Shown one piece after another: positions 34,961-42,435 of a DNA stretch of 64,000 nt. Position 1 is the stretch's first letter; every line of letters begins with the position of its first letter. The position numbers and the translations under genes were made by a program. Source of the DNA: Lysobacterales bacterium (lineage in GTDB: Bacteria; Pseudomonadota; Gammaproteobacteria; Xanthomonadales; Xanthomonadaceae); assembly GCA_017302135.1 (NCBI GenBank), contig JAFLDZ010000021.1, positions 1 to 64,000 of the forward strand, given 5' to 3'. The notes under the pieces were generated by a model. The model was given only the letters and a program-made list of their open reading frames with translations. It had not been told where the DNA came from and searched no databases.

Positions 34961-35803
34961 ATGTACAAAGACATTCTGGTTCCCTATGTGAACGCAGGCA
35001 GCGAACGCGCACCTGCCGCCACCGCGATCGCGCTGGCCGAAGCTTTCGAGGCGCATGTCGCGATGCTGGTCACCGTCGATGTGCCGGCGCCGATGCCCAG
35101 CGATTGGGGTGCGATGGCCTACGATCTCTACGCGCGTCTGCACGAAGAGGCGCGTACGCGCGCACGCGCACGTGCGGAAGCGTTGCGCGAAAAGTTCGCG
35201 CATGCCGATGTGCCGTTCGAACTTCGTATTGCTGAGGCGGTGTCGCTGTATCCGCAGAATGCCGCCTCGCTGCAGGCGCGCTATGCGGATCTCACGGTGT
35301 TGCCGACGATGCCGCGAGACAGCGCCGAGAACATGCTGGTGCACGATTATTTCTACGACATCCTGCGCCATTCCGGCCGGCCGGTGTTGGTGGTGCCCGA
35401 GGGCAACACTGCGGCGCTGCCGCCGAAACGCGCGGTGATCGCGTGGAAACCGACGCGTGAAGCCAGCCGCGCAGTCGCCGATGCGATGCCGCTGCTGCGC
35501 ATGGCCGACGCGATCGATGTGCTGGTGATCGACCCGGTGGTCGGCGAAGCCGCGCACGGCGGCGAGCCCGGTGCCGACATCGCCGCGCATCTGGCCCGTC
35601 ACGGACTGAAGGTCGAGGTGGTCACGCGGCCGAGCATGAATTTCTCGGTCACGTATGCCCTGCTCGAGTACGCGCGGACGGTCGGCGCCGATCTGATCGT
35701 CGCTGGCGGTTACGGCCACTCGCGACTGCGCGAGGCCCTGCTCGGCGGCACCACCCGGGAACTGCTGCAGACGACGCATCTGCCGGTGCTGTTCTCGCAT
35801 TGA
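34961..35803 (+). CDS. Tandem universal stress protein
   Basis: A 280-residue UspA-family protein made of two Usp domains (about 1-145 and 150-280). The second domain has the nucleotide-binding motif GGYGHSRLREALLGGTTREL, while the first lacks it (it has PTMPRDSAENMLVHDYF), so only the C-terminal domain probably binds ATP. A candidate FNR site lies upstream, in line with an anaerobic or energy-stress role. The stop is followed by a 9-bp inverted repeat at 35819-35846. Confidence 0.92.
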   Translation: MYKDILVPYVNAGSERAPAATAIALAEAFEAHVAMLVTVDVPAPMPSDWGAMAYDLYARLHEEARTRARARAEALREKFAHADVPFELRIAEAVSLYPQNAASLQARYADLTVLPTMPRDSAENMLVHDYFYDILRHSGRPVLVVPEGNTAALPPKRAVIAWKPTREASRAVADAMPLLRMADAIDVLVIDPVVGEAAHGGEPGADIAAHLARHGLKVEVVTRPSMNFSVTYALLEYARTVGADLIVAGGYGHSRLREALLGGTTRELLQTTHLPVLFSH

Positions 35804-35818
35804 ATACGATGTGCGGCC

Positions 35819-35846
35819 CGCATTCCGACGTATACGCCGGAATGCG
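35819..35846. terminator. Inverted repeat after the Usp gene
   Basis: CGCATTCCG and its complement CGGAATGCG are separated by 10 bases, starting 16 bases after the stop. No T-run follows, so termination or mRNA stabilisation is only a possibility. The repeat argues that the following gene starts downstream of it. Confidence 0.4.
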
Positions 35847-35898
35847 GTCGACGTATGCTCGGGCACGTGCCTTGCCGTTCGTGAACCCGTTCCGCCGT

Positions 35899-36609
35899 AT
35901 GCCGCCTTCGCCCGACGCTGCTGTTCCTGAGGATGCTTCGCATCCGGTGCATGCGCGCCTGAAGTGGCGCGCCGTCCTGATCCTCGCGTTGTGCATAGCG
36001 ACGGCGGTGCTGCTGTCGATCGACAGTCTGAATGCAGGACTGCACCGTCTGCTGTCGGCCGCCGAGCCGGCGATCGCCGCGCATCCGGTGTCGGGCGCGC
36101 TGCTGTTCATCGTGCTGTCGGCGTTTTCGGCGGTCGTCGCATTCTTTTCGAGCGCACTGCTGGTGCCGGTGGCGGTCTACACCTGGGGCATGCCGTTGAC
36201 CGCCGTGTGGCTGTGGCTGGGCTGGTGGGTCGGTGGCGCGTGCACGTACGCGCTCGGCCGTGCGCTGCGCCGACCGCTGATCCGCATGGCCGGCCACGCC
36301 GAACAGCTCGATTTCTATCGCCGTCGGGTGCCCGCCGATGCGGGTTTCGCGATGATCCTGCTGCTGCAGATCGCTTTGCCTTCGGAAATTCCCGGCTATC
36401 TCTGCGGCGTCATGCGTGTGCCGTTCCGCACCTATGCATCGGCACTGGCGTTGGCGGAACTGCCGTATGCGTTGGGGACGGTGTGGATCGGCGACAGTCT
36501 GCTGCAACAGCGCACCGGCCTGTTGCTGTCGCTGGGGGTGGTGGGTGCGGCGGCCAGTGCGTATGCGGTGCGTCGATTGCGGCAGCGTTTGTCGCCGCCT
36601 TCCCTCTGA
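35899..36609 (+). CDS. TVP38/TMEM64 (VTT domain) membrane protein
   Basis: A roughly 236-residue inner-membrane protein of the VTT/DedA-like group: an N-terminal helix (AVLILALCIATAVLLSI), a paired hydrophobic block (LLFIVLSAFSAVVAFFSSALLVPVAVYTWG), the glycine-rich WWVGGACTYALGRALRRP and the late LQIALPSEIPGYLCGVMRVPF. The frame opens as far back as a TTG at 35800, but that would put an inverted repeat in the coding region; the ATG at 35899 gives a normal N-terminus. Relatives move lipids across membranes; the role here is unknown. It is followed immediately by the MgtC/DUF4010 gene. Confidence 0.82.
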   Translation: MPPSPDAAVPEDASHPVHARLKWRAVLILALCIATAVLLSIDSLNAGLHRLLSAAEPAIAAHPVSGALLFIVLSAFSAVVAFFSSALLVPVAVYTWGMPLTAVWLWLGWWVGGACTYALGRALRRPLIRMAGHAEQLDFYRRRVPADAGFAMILLLQIALPSEIPGYLCGVMRVPFRTYASALALAELPYALGTVWIGDSLLQQRTGLLLSLGVVGAAASAYAVRRLRQRLSPPSL

Positions 36610-37872
36610 ATGATCGAGCGACCGGTGCAGACACTCTCCACACCACTGCTGGGCTTCGGCGTCGCCCTTGCGATCGGTCTGCTGATCGGCATCGACCGCG
36701 AGCGCAGCAAGGGCGAAGGCCCCGGCCGGGCCGCTGCCGGGGTACGCACGTTCATCCTGGTGGCGCTGGCCGGTGCGATCGCGCAGCAGCTCGGCGGCAT
36801 CGGCATCGCCGTCGGTGGTGCGTTCGTGGTGCTCGCCGCGCTGGCGAGCTATCGCCGCAGTCGCAGCGAAGATCCGGGGCTCACCACCGAAGTCGCACTG
36901 CTGGTGACCTTTCTGCTCGGCGTGCTGGCGATGACCGCATTGCCGATCGCCGCCGGCCTCGGCGCAGTGGTCGCGCTGGTGCTGGCGAACAAATCCAGCC
37001 TGCATCGCTTCGTCCGCGAGACGCTGACCGAACAGGAAATGCACGATGCGCTGCTGTTCATCGCTGCTGCGGTGGTGGTATTGCCGCTGCTGCCGGATCG
37101 CGCCATCGATCCGTGGCAGGCGCTGAATCCGCACACGCTGTGGACGCTGGTGGTGCTGGTGATGGCGATCAACGCCGCCGGTTATGTTGCGCTGCGCCTG
37201 CTGGGGCCGGGCGCGGGGCTGGCGCTCGCGGGTTTCATCGGCGGCTTCGTGTCCAGCACCGCGACCATCGCGGCGATGGGCGACCGTTCGCGCGCGTCGC
37301 CGCAGTGGCTGGCGCAATGCGTCAGCGCCGCGCTGTGTTCCAACATCGCGACCATCATCATGCTGGCGGTCGTGGTCGGCGCGCTGTCGCCGCCGCTGCT
37401 GTCGACATTGATGTGGCCGCTGATCTTCGCCGTCCTGGCGGCGATGCTGTCGGCGTGGCTGGTGCATGCGCGCAGCGCGGCGACCGAGGTCGAGAGTCGC
37501 CCGGTCGCGCCGGGTCGTCCGTTCGAGCCGCGCCATGCGCTGGTGTTCGCGGCCATCGTCAGCGCGATCCTGCTGCTGTCGGCCGGCGTGCATCGCTGGC
37601 TCGGCGATACCGGCGTGCAGATCGCTGCGGGCGTTGCGGGTCTGGCGGATCTGCACGCGGCATCGGCATCGGTGGCGCAAATGGTGGCTTCCGGGACTGT
37701 CGCTGTCGGCGATGCGGGTTGGCCGGTGTTCGTTGCGTTGATCGCGAATTCGCTCAGCAAGCTGTTGATGGCCTGGCTGCGCGGCGGTCCGGGATTTTTT
37801 CTGCGGCTGTTGCCGGGCGTGGCGCTGATCGTGATCGCGTTTGCGGTTGGGGTCTGGTTTGTCCAGAGCTGA
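36610..37872 (+). CDS. MgtC/DUF4010 family membrane protein
   Basis: A 420-residue integral membrane protein with an N-terminal MgtC-like domain (GFGVALAIGLLIGIDRERSKGEGPGRAAAGVRTF, residues 15-48) and a C-terminal DUF4010 domain (GFIGGFVSSTATIAAMGD, IANSLSKLLMAW). About 11-12 hydrophobic segments are visible. Relatives are linked to magnesium or ion homeostasis, but transport has not been shown for this type. The ATG follows the previous stop directly (TGAATG), so the two genes are coupled. Confidence 0.88.
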   Translation: MIERPVQTLSTPLLGFGVALAIGLLIGIDRERSKGEGPGRAAAGVRTFILVALAGAIAQQLGGIGIAVGGAFVVLAALASYRRSRSEDPGLTTEVALLVTFLLGVLAMTALPIAAGLGAVVALVLANKSSLHRFVRETLTEQEMHDALLFIAAAVVVLPLLPDRAIDPWQALNPHTLWTLVVLVMAINAAGYVALRLLGPGAGLALAGFIGGFVSSTATIAAMGDRSRASPQWLAQCVSAALCSNIATIIMLAVVVGALSPPLLSTLMWPLIFAVLAAMLSAWLVHARSAATEVESRPVAPGRPFEPRHALVFAAIVSAILLLSAGVHRWLGDTGVQIAAGVAGLADLHAASASVAQMVASGTVAVGDAGWPVFVALIANSLSKLLMAWLRGGPGFFLRLLPGVALIVIAFAVGVWFVQS

Positions 37873-38089
37873 TCGACGCTTCCTGCCGGATCCGCTGTTG
37901 TGGGAGCACCGGAAGCCACGACGCTTCCCGCTTCATCGGGATTCCCTGCCGTGCCCATGATCTTTCCGCGCGGATTTTTTCGGCGCTGGTGCGGAAAAAG
38001 CCATCAGGCCTCACCCAAAAACCGGGGCTCACGATTGCGGAATGTCCGACAGCAATCGCGATAATGAAATCAGGAGGAAACGCCAGCCG

Positions 38090-38818
38090 TTACTGCGAAC
38101 CCTGCCGACAGTCGGAAATAGTAACGCTGTAACGGATGTACAGCAGCAACTCCGCCGCCGATGCGCGCTTCCATTCGACGCGTCGGTTGAGTCCATCGAT
38201 CTCCGTCTTGCAGTCCAGCGCCATCGCAGTCATCAACTGCTTCGAATCCTTGGCGATGGCATCGATCAACTCGTAGCGGAAACGCTCCGGCTTGTTCATG
38301 ATCAGCGCCGTGTCGCCCCTGATCTCGATTTCGGTCCGTCCGACCTTGCTCGCGCTGCGGATGAAACGACGCATCTCGGCGATGATGGTCTCGGCCTTCG
38401 CTGGGTCGCCGCCGATACCGACACGAATCTGCAGTGACACAAGACTCGAGTCCGGGCGCTCGTCGTCCTCTTCCAAATCGACCCGATGATTGTCGCGATT
38501 GAGCGCAACCCGGTATTCGTCAACGTAGAACACGGCATAACGGCCGCCTGCGGATGCGATCAGTTGCGCGATGGTCTCGTGGATCTCGCGCTTGCGCATT
38601 TCGGCATCGCGGCTGTCGTTGCTCAGCACGATCGTCTGCAGCAAATAGTCGCCGGGCTTGGTCAGGGACACGGCGGGCGTATCGAGCAGATCGCTGTAAC
38701 CGATCCGCGACCCGGTCACCACCACCGTATCCAGCTCATCGGAGGAATCCTGGCCCTGCGCGCTCATCGGCAGCACCAGCGCGCACAGACCGCACAACAA
38801 CATCGACTTGTGGAACAT
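38090..38818 (-). CDS. Secreted protein with TonB-receptor-like N-terminal motif
   Basis: A 242-residue product starting with a signal peptide (MFHKSMLLCGLCALVLPMSAQGQ). Right after the cleavage site comes ELDTVVVTGSRIGYSDLL, which is the signature seen at the plug start of TonB-dependent receptors. The protein then lacks a plug and barrel and instead has a charged, alpha-beta soluble region (SNDSRDAEMRKREIHETIAQLIA, VEWKRASAAELLLYIRYSVTI). I do not recognise the rest. It may be a periplasmic protein that borrows a TonB-contacting segment. It is alone, divergent from the porin gene. Confidence 0.7.
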   Translation of the reverse strand: MFHKSMLLCGLCALVLPMSAQGQDSSDELDTVVVTGSRIGYSDLLDTPAVSLTKPGDYLLQTIVLSNDSRDAEMRKREIHETIAQLIASAGGRYAVFYVDEYRVALNRDNHRVDLEEDDERPDSSLVSLQIRVGIGGDPAKAETIIAEMRRFIRSASKVGRTEIEIRGDTALIMNKPERFRYELIDAIAKDSKQLMTAMALDCKTEIDGLNRRVEWKRASAAELLLYIRYSVTISDCRQGSQ

Positions 38819-39039
38819 GCTGACGCTCCGCAGGGGGACGAGGGTTGATCTTGTACCGCCACCGGGCCTGCGACAAGCATGACCGCATCTTCCCGTGCGG
38901 TCAGCCCGGCCTTTCGCCATCGTGACCTGCGTCAAACACGACGCAATCCTGCGTGGGAAGATCGACCCGCTTGATCCCGGTCATCGTCGGCGCGGTCCGC
39001 CGCATGGAAGCTTCCACCAACACCAAGGAGACGATCGTC

Positions 39040-40248
39040 ATGTCCATCACCACGTCCCGCAGCGTGCAGCCCGTACTGCTGTGTTCGCTCGCTTTCGCCT
39101 GTACGCAGGCCCACGCCGCAGACCCGCTCAGCTTCGAATGGGACCTGCGCGCCCGCCACGAACACGTCGTCGACGACGCCTTCGCACCCTCCGCGGACGC
39201 CGCCACCCTGCGCCTGCGAATGGGGCTGCGCGGTGATTTCGGGCACGGCTGGAGCGCGCTGCTCGAAGGCGAAGCCATCGCCGACAGCGGCGATGATCAC
39301 AACAGCGGCGCCAATGGCCGCACCGCCTATCCGGCGGTGATCGATCCCGATGGCGCGGAAGTGAACCAGGCTTGGCTCGGTTGGAAAAACGATCGTGTCG
39401 GCGCCATCCTGGGCCGCCAGCGGCTGATCTTCGACAACCAGCGCTGGGTCGGCAACGTCGGCTGGCGCCAGAACGAACAGACCTACGATGCGCTGGCGCT
39501 CGACTTCAAGGCGAACGACGCGCTCTCCCTGCGCTATGCGTGGCTCGACAAGGTGCATCGCGTGTCCGGCGACGATGCCCGCGACCCGCTCGCACGCCAG
39601 CGCGATCTCTCCACGCATCTGCTCAGCGGCGCCTTCAAGCACGGCCAGCAGCAATGGACCGGCTATGCCTGGCTGCACGACGACCGCGACGTGGCCGCCG
39701 CATCCAGCGCGACCTACGGCCTGCGCTGGACCGGCACGCAGCCGCAGGGCGCGCTGACCTGGGGCTGGACCGCCGAAATCGCCCGGCAGCGCGATCACGC
39801 CGACAACCCGCTCGATTTCTCGCACGCCTACTGGCTGCTGGAACCCTCGCTGCAGGCGGAAGGCATCGCCTACAAGGCGGGCTGGGAGCATCTGGGCGGC
39901 AACGGCAGCCACGCACTGCAGACGCCGCTGGCGACCTTGCATGCCTTCAATGGTTGGGCCGACAAATTCCTGGTGACGCCGGCGCGCGGTCTGGACGATG
40001 TCTACATCAGCGCCAACGGGAAGGCCGGCAAGTTCGCATGGGTTGCGGCATATCACGATTACCGCGCCGAGACTGCCAGCGCCGTCCTCGACCACTACGG
40101 CCGCGAACTCGATCTGTCGCTGTCGCGACCGCTGTGGAAAGACTGGGCGGGGATGGTGAAAGTTGCTGATTATCGCGCTGATGATTTTGCGCGGGATACT
40201 CGGAAGGTTTGGGTGCAGGTGGAGTACAAGGGGAAGTGGGTGCGTTGA
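39040..40248 (+). CDS. Outer-membrane porin, alginate-export-like
   Basis: A 402-residue outer-membrane protein. The signal peptide ends around AHAADP; the mature part begins with LSFEWDLRARHEHVVDDAF and consists of alternating hydrophobic and polar strands with aromatic girdles, including DGAEVNQAWLGWKNDRVGAILGRQRL and the common ending WVQVEYKGKWVR, which lacks a terminal phenylalanine. This is the wording of the alginate_exp/OprB-like family. AAGGAG is nine bases before the ATG. The substrate is unknown. It is the last native-looking gene before the retron. Confidence 0.85.
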   Translation: MSITTSRSVQPVLLCSLAFACTQAHAADPLSFEWDLRARHEHVVDDAFAPSADAATLRLRMGLRGDFGHGWSALLEGEAIADSGDDHNSGANGRTAYPAVIDPDGAEVNQAWLGWKNDRVGAILGRQRLIFDNQRWVGNVGWRQNEQTYDALALDFKANDALSLRYAWLDKVHRVSGDDARDPLARQRDLSTHLLSGAFKHGQQQWTGYAWLHDDRDVAAASSATYGLRWTGTQPQGALTWGWTAEIARQRDHADNPLDFSHAYWLLEPSLQAEGIAYKAGWEHLGGNGSHALQTPLATLHAFNGWADKFLVTPARGLDDVYISANGKAGKFAWVAAYHDYRAETASAVLDHYGRELDLSLSRPLWKDWAGMVKVADYRADDFARDTRKVWVQVEYKGKWVR

Positions 40249-40411
40249 TTGGCGGGGTGCTTGGGGGATGGTTTTTGGCGTAGTTGCGTAGGGCGTAACC
40301 GCTGGAGGCGATTACGCCTCACACGTTTCCTGCGACCCATGGCGGGTCGAGCCCCCCCTACGGGTTTTCCAACCTCTATTTTTCAACTCTGTTCGGGGTT
40401 AGACTCGGCGA
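40249..40411. other. Spacer with dispersed hairpin repeats before the retron
   Basis: Short GC-rich inverted repeats of the kind seen throughout the window (for example around 40285-40320 and 40340-40365). GC falls after about 40380, marking the probable left edge of the retron island. The retron promoter should be in the 40370-40410 stretch, but I see no clear -35/-10 pair. Confidence 0.4.
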
Positions 40412-40555
40412 GCCACTTAGCTGAACCGTTGTCGCGGTTCTGTGCCGGGCGTACAGCCAGGCCGATTGGTATTGATCGACATCGTCGCGGCGAATCCCTC
40501 TGGGGTTTGCCTAGCGGCAAACCCCAGAGGGATTCGCCTCGATCCAGTAGGTGGC
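40412..40555 (+). ncRNA. Retron msr-msd RNA (Ec86-type)
   Basis: This is the RNA that the retron reverse transcriptase copies into branched msDNA. The a1 arm GCCACTTA (40412-40419) pairs with a2 TAGGTGGC (40548-40555; one G-U). The base after a1 is G40420 in TTAGC, the position of the branching guanosine in Ec86. Two msr hairpins follow: GAACC/GGTTC (40423-40440) and CTGTGC/GTACAG (40440-40456, sharing one base). The msd hairpin has a lower stem GATCGA/TCGATC (40474-40479 with 40539-40544), a nine-base bulge and a perfect 23-bp stem (40489-40511 with 40516-40538) closed by tagc. In Ec86 a2 begins gtaagg; here it begins gtaggt. Confidence 0.85.
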
Positions 40556-40561
40556 AAAGCA

Positions 40562-41491
40562 TTGCAGGTAATCAAAGCTAATCCTGCATTCGATCTGCCC
40601 CGCGAGAAGACGAAATCGTACTTCTCGCGGGGCGATCTTCATTTCTCGCAGAACGTTCATTTATCTTTCGTTTGCGGCGCTGGCGGTGACACGTTGCCTA
40701 CGGGCGGCCCAAGCCTGCGATCGCTTTATATTGCGCATACCCTAGAACGTCAGATGACGGGAATTGTTTGTGTTCGCGCTGAGACAGCAACTACTGAACT
40801 TCTTCGCCAGCTCGAGGAGCGCGAGAGGACAAATCTTGCTCATTTCGAAAAGCTCATTGCAGAAACGGTCGACAGCATCCTCATCTTCCCAGAAAGCCCA
40901 GGCTCCTTCGCTGAACTTGGATTCTTTTCGGCATTTGAAAGCATCTCAAAAAAAACCTTGGTAGCTGTTCGCGAAGAATTTCAAGACAACTCCTTCATTT
41001 CGCTAGGACCCATTCATTACATTTCATCCGTTAGCGGATTCAAACCGACACCAATTGCGATAGGGCTCGACTACACGGCAGGGTTCGATCGCATCTCGAA
41101 TCGACTTGTCCGTCCCGATCGAGTGCGCCCTTATCGAGAAAGATTCGAAAAGAAAGCAGAGTGGAAAGAACATTCCACTCGCCATCAACTAGCTCTACTT
41201 GACGAGATCATAGAGGTCACTGGTGCCCTAACTGAACCAGATCTAAAATCTGTCATTTCTGATGTTTTTGGAAAATACGATATTTCACTTGTTCGCATGC
41301 TTCTCTCTTTATTGGTCGCGATGAATCGCATTAAACGAAACATCAACGGCGACATTTTCTCGACTGGAGAAGGAATGCCTTTCATGGAGTGTGACAGCGA
41401 CGAGCGTACTTCACTCAAAGCCAGGTGGCTTGCCAGCTACCAGGCATCACAACCGGAGACCCTCGAAGAGCTGAGAGGGTTTGAAAAATGA
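40562..41491 (+). CDS. Retron type II-A effector (nucleoside-deoxyribosyltransferase-like)
   Basis: The 309-residue product matches the Ec86 (Eco1) effector, which is held inactive by RT-msDNA and acts on phage infection. A Rossmann-like N-terminal domain starts at HLSFVCGAGGD (33-43); the catalytic-type motif FPESPGSFAELGFFS (109-123, E111 and E118) is nearly the same as in Eco1. A C-terminal winged-helix-like domain follows (about 195-300). The in-frame GTG at 40442 lies inside msr and is rejected; a TTG at 40562 with AGGTGG eight bases before it gives the family length (Eco1 is about 307). Strongly AT-rich. It overlaps the RT gene as ATGA. Confidence 0.9.
   Translation: MQVIKANPAFDLPREKTKSYFSRGDLHFSQNVHLSFVCGAGGDTLPTGGPSLRSLYIAHTLERQMTGIVCVRAETATTELLRQLEERERTNLAHFEKLIAETVDSILIFPESPGSFAELGFFSAFESISKKTLVAVREEFQDNSFISLGPIHYISSVSGFKPTPIAIGLDYTAGFDRISNRLVRPDRVRPYRERFEKKAEWKEHSTRHQLALLDEIIEVTGALTEPDLKSVISDVFGKYDISLVRMLLSLLVAMNRIKRNINGDIFSTGEGMPFMECDSDERTSLKARWLASYQASQPETLEELRGFEK
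40598..40632 (+). promoter_or_regulatory. Strong hairpin inside the effector 5' coding region
   Basis: CCCCGCGAGAAG (40598-40609) pairs perfectly with CTTCTCGCGGGG (40621-40632), and ACG/CGT extend the stem into the loop. It starts about 36 bases into the effector frame and lies outside the predicted msr-msd. It may slow translation of the toxic effector or mark a processing site. Function is inference. Confidence 0.5.
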
Positions 41492-42432
41492 AGAACGCTG
41501 ATCTAGAGCGCGCGCTTTCGGCGTATTTGCGGATTAAACCGCCAGATCTCCGCCAGATCGTTCGCACTGCACCTTATCGCTACAAACACTACCAAATTGA
41601 TAAGCGAAACGGTGGCAAGCGAGATATATTTCATCCCTCGCCCGAGCTAAAGGCAATACAGCGCTGGCTGGTCGAAAATGTGCTGCTAAATATACCTGTT
41701 AGTCCATCAGCGATGGGTTATGAAAAGGGCTGCAGCATCAGAGATCACGCGAGACAGCACCTACAGTCAAACTACTTTACGAAACTGGACTTTTCTAATT
41801 TCTTCCCATCCATTCAATTGGATTGGATAACACGCTTTCTACTCGAAAGCTTGCCTGACTATGACAATGAGGCCATCCATTCGATCGCGCGGCTCGCTTG
41901 TCGATGGGCTGATGCCGGAATGCCGCTGGCTCTTAGCATTGGAGCACCTTCCTCCCCAGCTCTTTCGAACAGAATTATGTTCGCTCTTGATACCGCGCTG
42001 TCTGAAGTCGCGTCAGCGAACGATGTTACTTACAGCAGGTACGCAGACGACATCTATTTTTCTTGTGCTAAAGCAAATACCCTTCATGACCTTGAACGAG
42101 AAGCGAGAAAAATCATTATAGAAATGACGCCCGCACTTCGTTTAAATGAACAAAAAACATTGCACACCTCGAGAAAGCGAAAAGTATTGATAAGCGGCGT
42201 AGGTATCACTTCAACGAGGAAGCTATCCATAGGGAGAAACCTTAAGCGGAGCATAAGAACCCAAGTTTTCCTTTGGTCAATGGGCAGTTTACCTGCAGAA
42301 AATTTTCCAAAACTTCGGGGACTATTGAATTTTGCCAATGACATCGAGCCAGAGTTCTTGGCATCACTTCATCGAAAGTTTGGCGATGATCTGATCAAAC
42401 GTTTTCTAGCTGGTGATTTCGAACGAAATTGA
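41488..42432 (+). CDS. ret: Retron reverse transcriptase
   Basis: A 314-residue retron-type RT that primes from the 2'-OH of the branching G of msr and copies msd. Visible blocks: KRNGGKRDIFHPSPELKAIQRW (RT1), DHARQH (86-91; the retron-specific region X, normally NAxxH), LDFSNFFPSI (motif A, D101), IGAPSSPALSN (151-161), YADD (185-188, catalytic D187/D188), and ISGVGI (225-230) in the place of the VTG motif that recognises msr. No extra domain is fused. The length matches Ec86 RT. ATGA overlap with the effector. The line at 42061 is 22 G/C of 60, against 42 of 60 at 39841 in the porin gene, which points to horizontal transfer. Confidence 0.93.
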   Translation: MKNADLERALSAYLRIKPPDLRQIVRTAPYRYKHYQIDKRNGGKRDIFHPSPELKAIQRWLVENVLLNIPVSPSAMGYEKGCSIRDHARQHLQSNYFTKLDFSNFFPSIQLDWITRFLLESLPDYDNEAIHSIARLACRWADAGMPLALSIGAPSSPALSNRIMFALDTALSEVASANDVTYSRYADDIYFSCAKANTLHDLEREARKIIIEMTPALRLNEQKTLHTSRKRKVLISGVGITSTRKLSIGRNLKRSIRTQVFLWSMGSLPAENFPKLRGLLNFANDIEPEFLASLHRKFGDDLIKRFLAGDFERN

Positions 42433-42435
42433 TAT

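Noticed and set aside
38923..38985. FNR-like half sites upstream of the porin gene
   Set aside because: GTGAC-N4-GTCAA and TTGAT-N4-GTCAT each differ from consensus in at least two positions; too weak to claim.
40442..40561. GTG-initiated N-terminal extension of the retron effector
   Set aside because: It would lie inside the msr-msd RNA and encode both arms of the msd hairpin, and it makes the protein 40 residues longer than the family.
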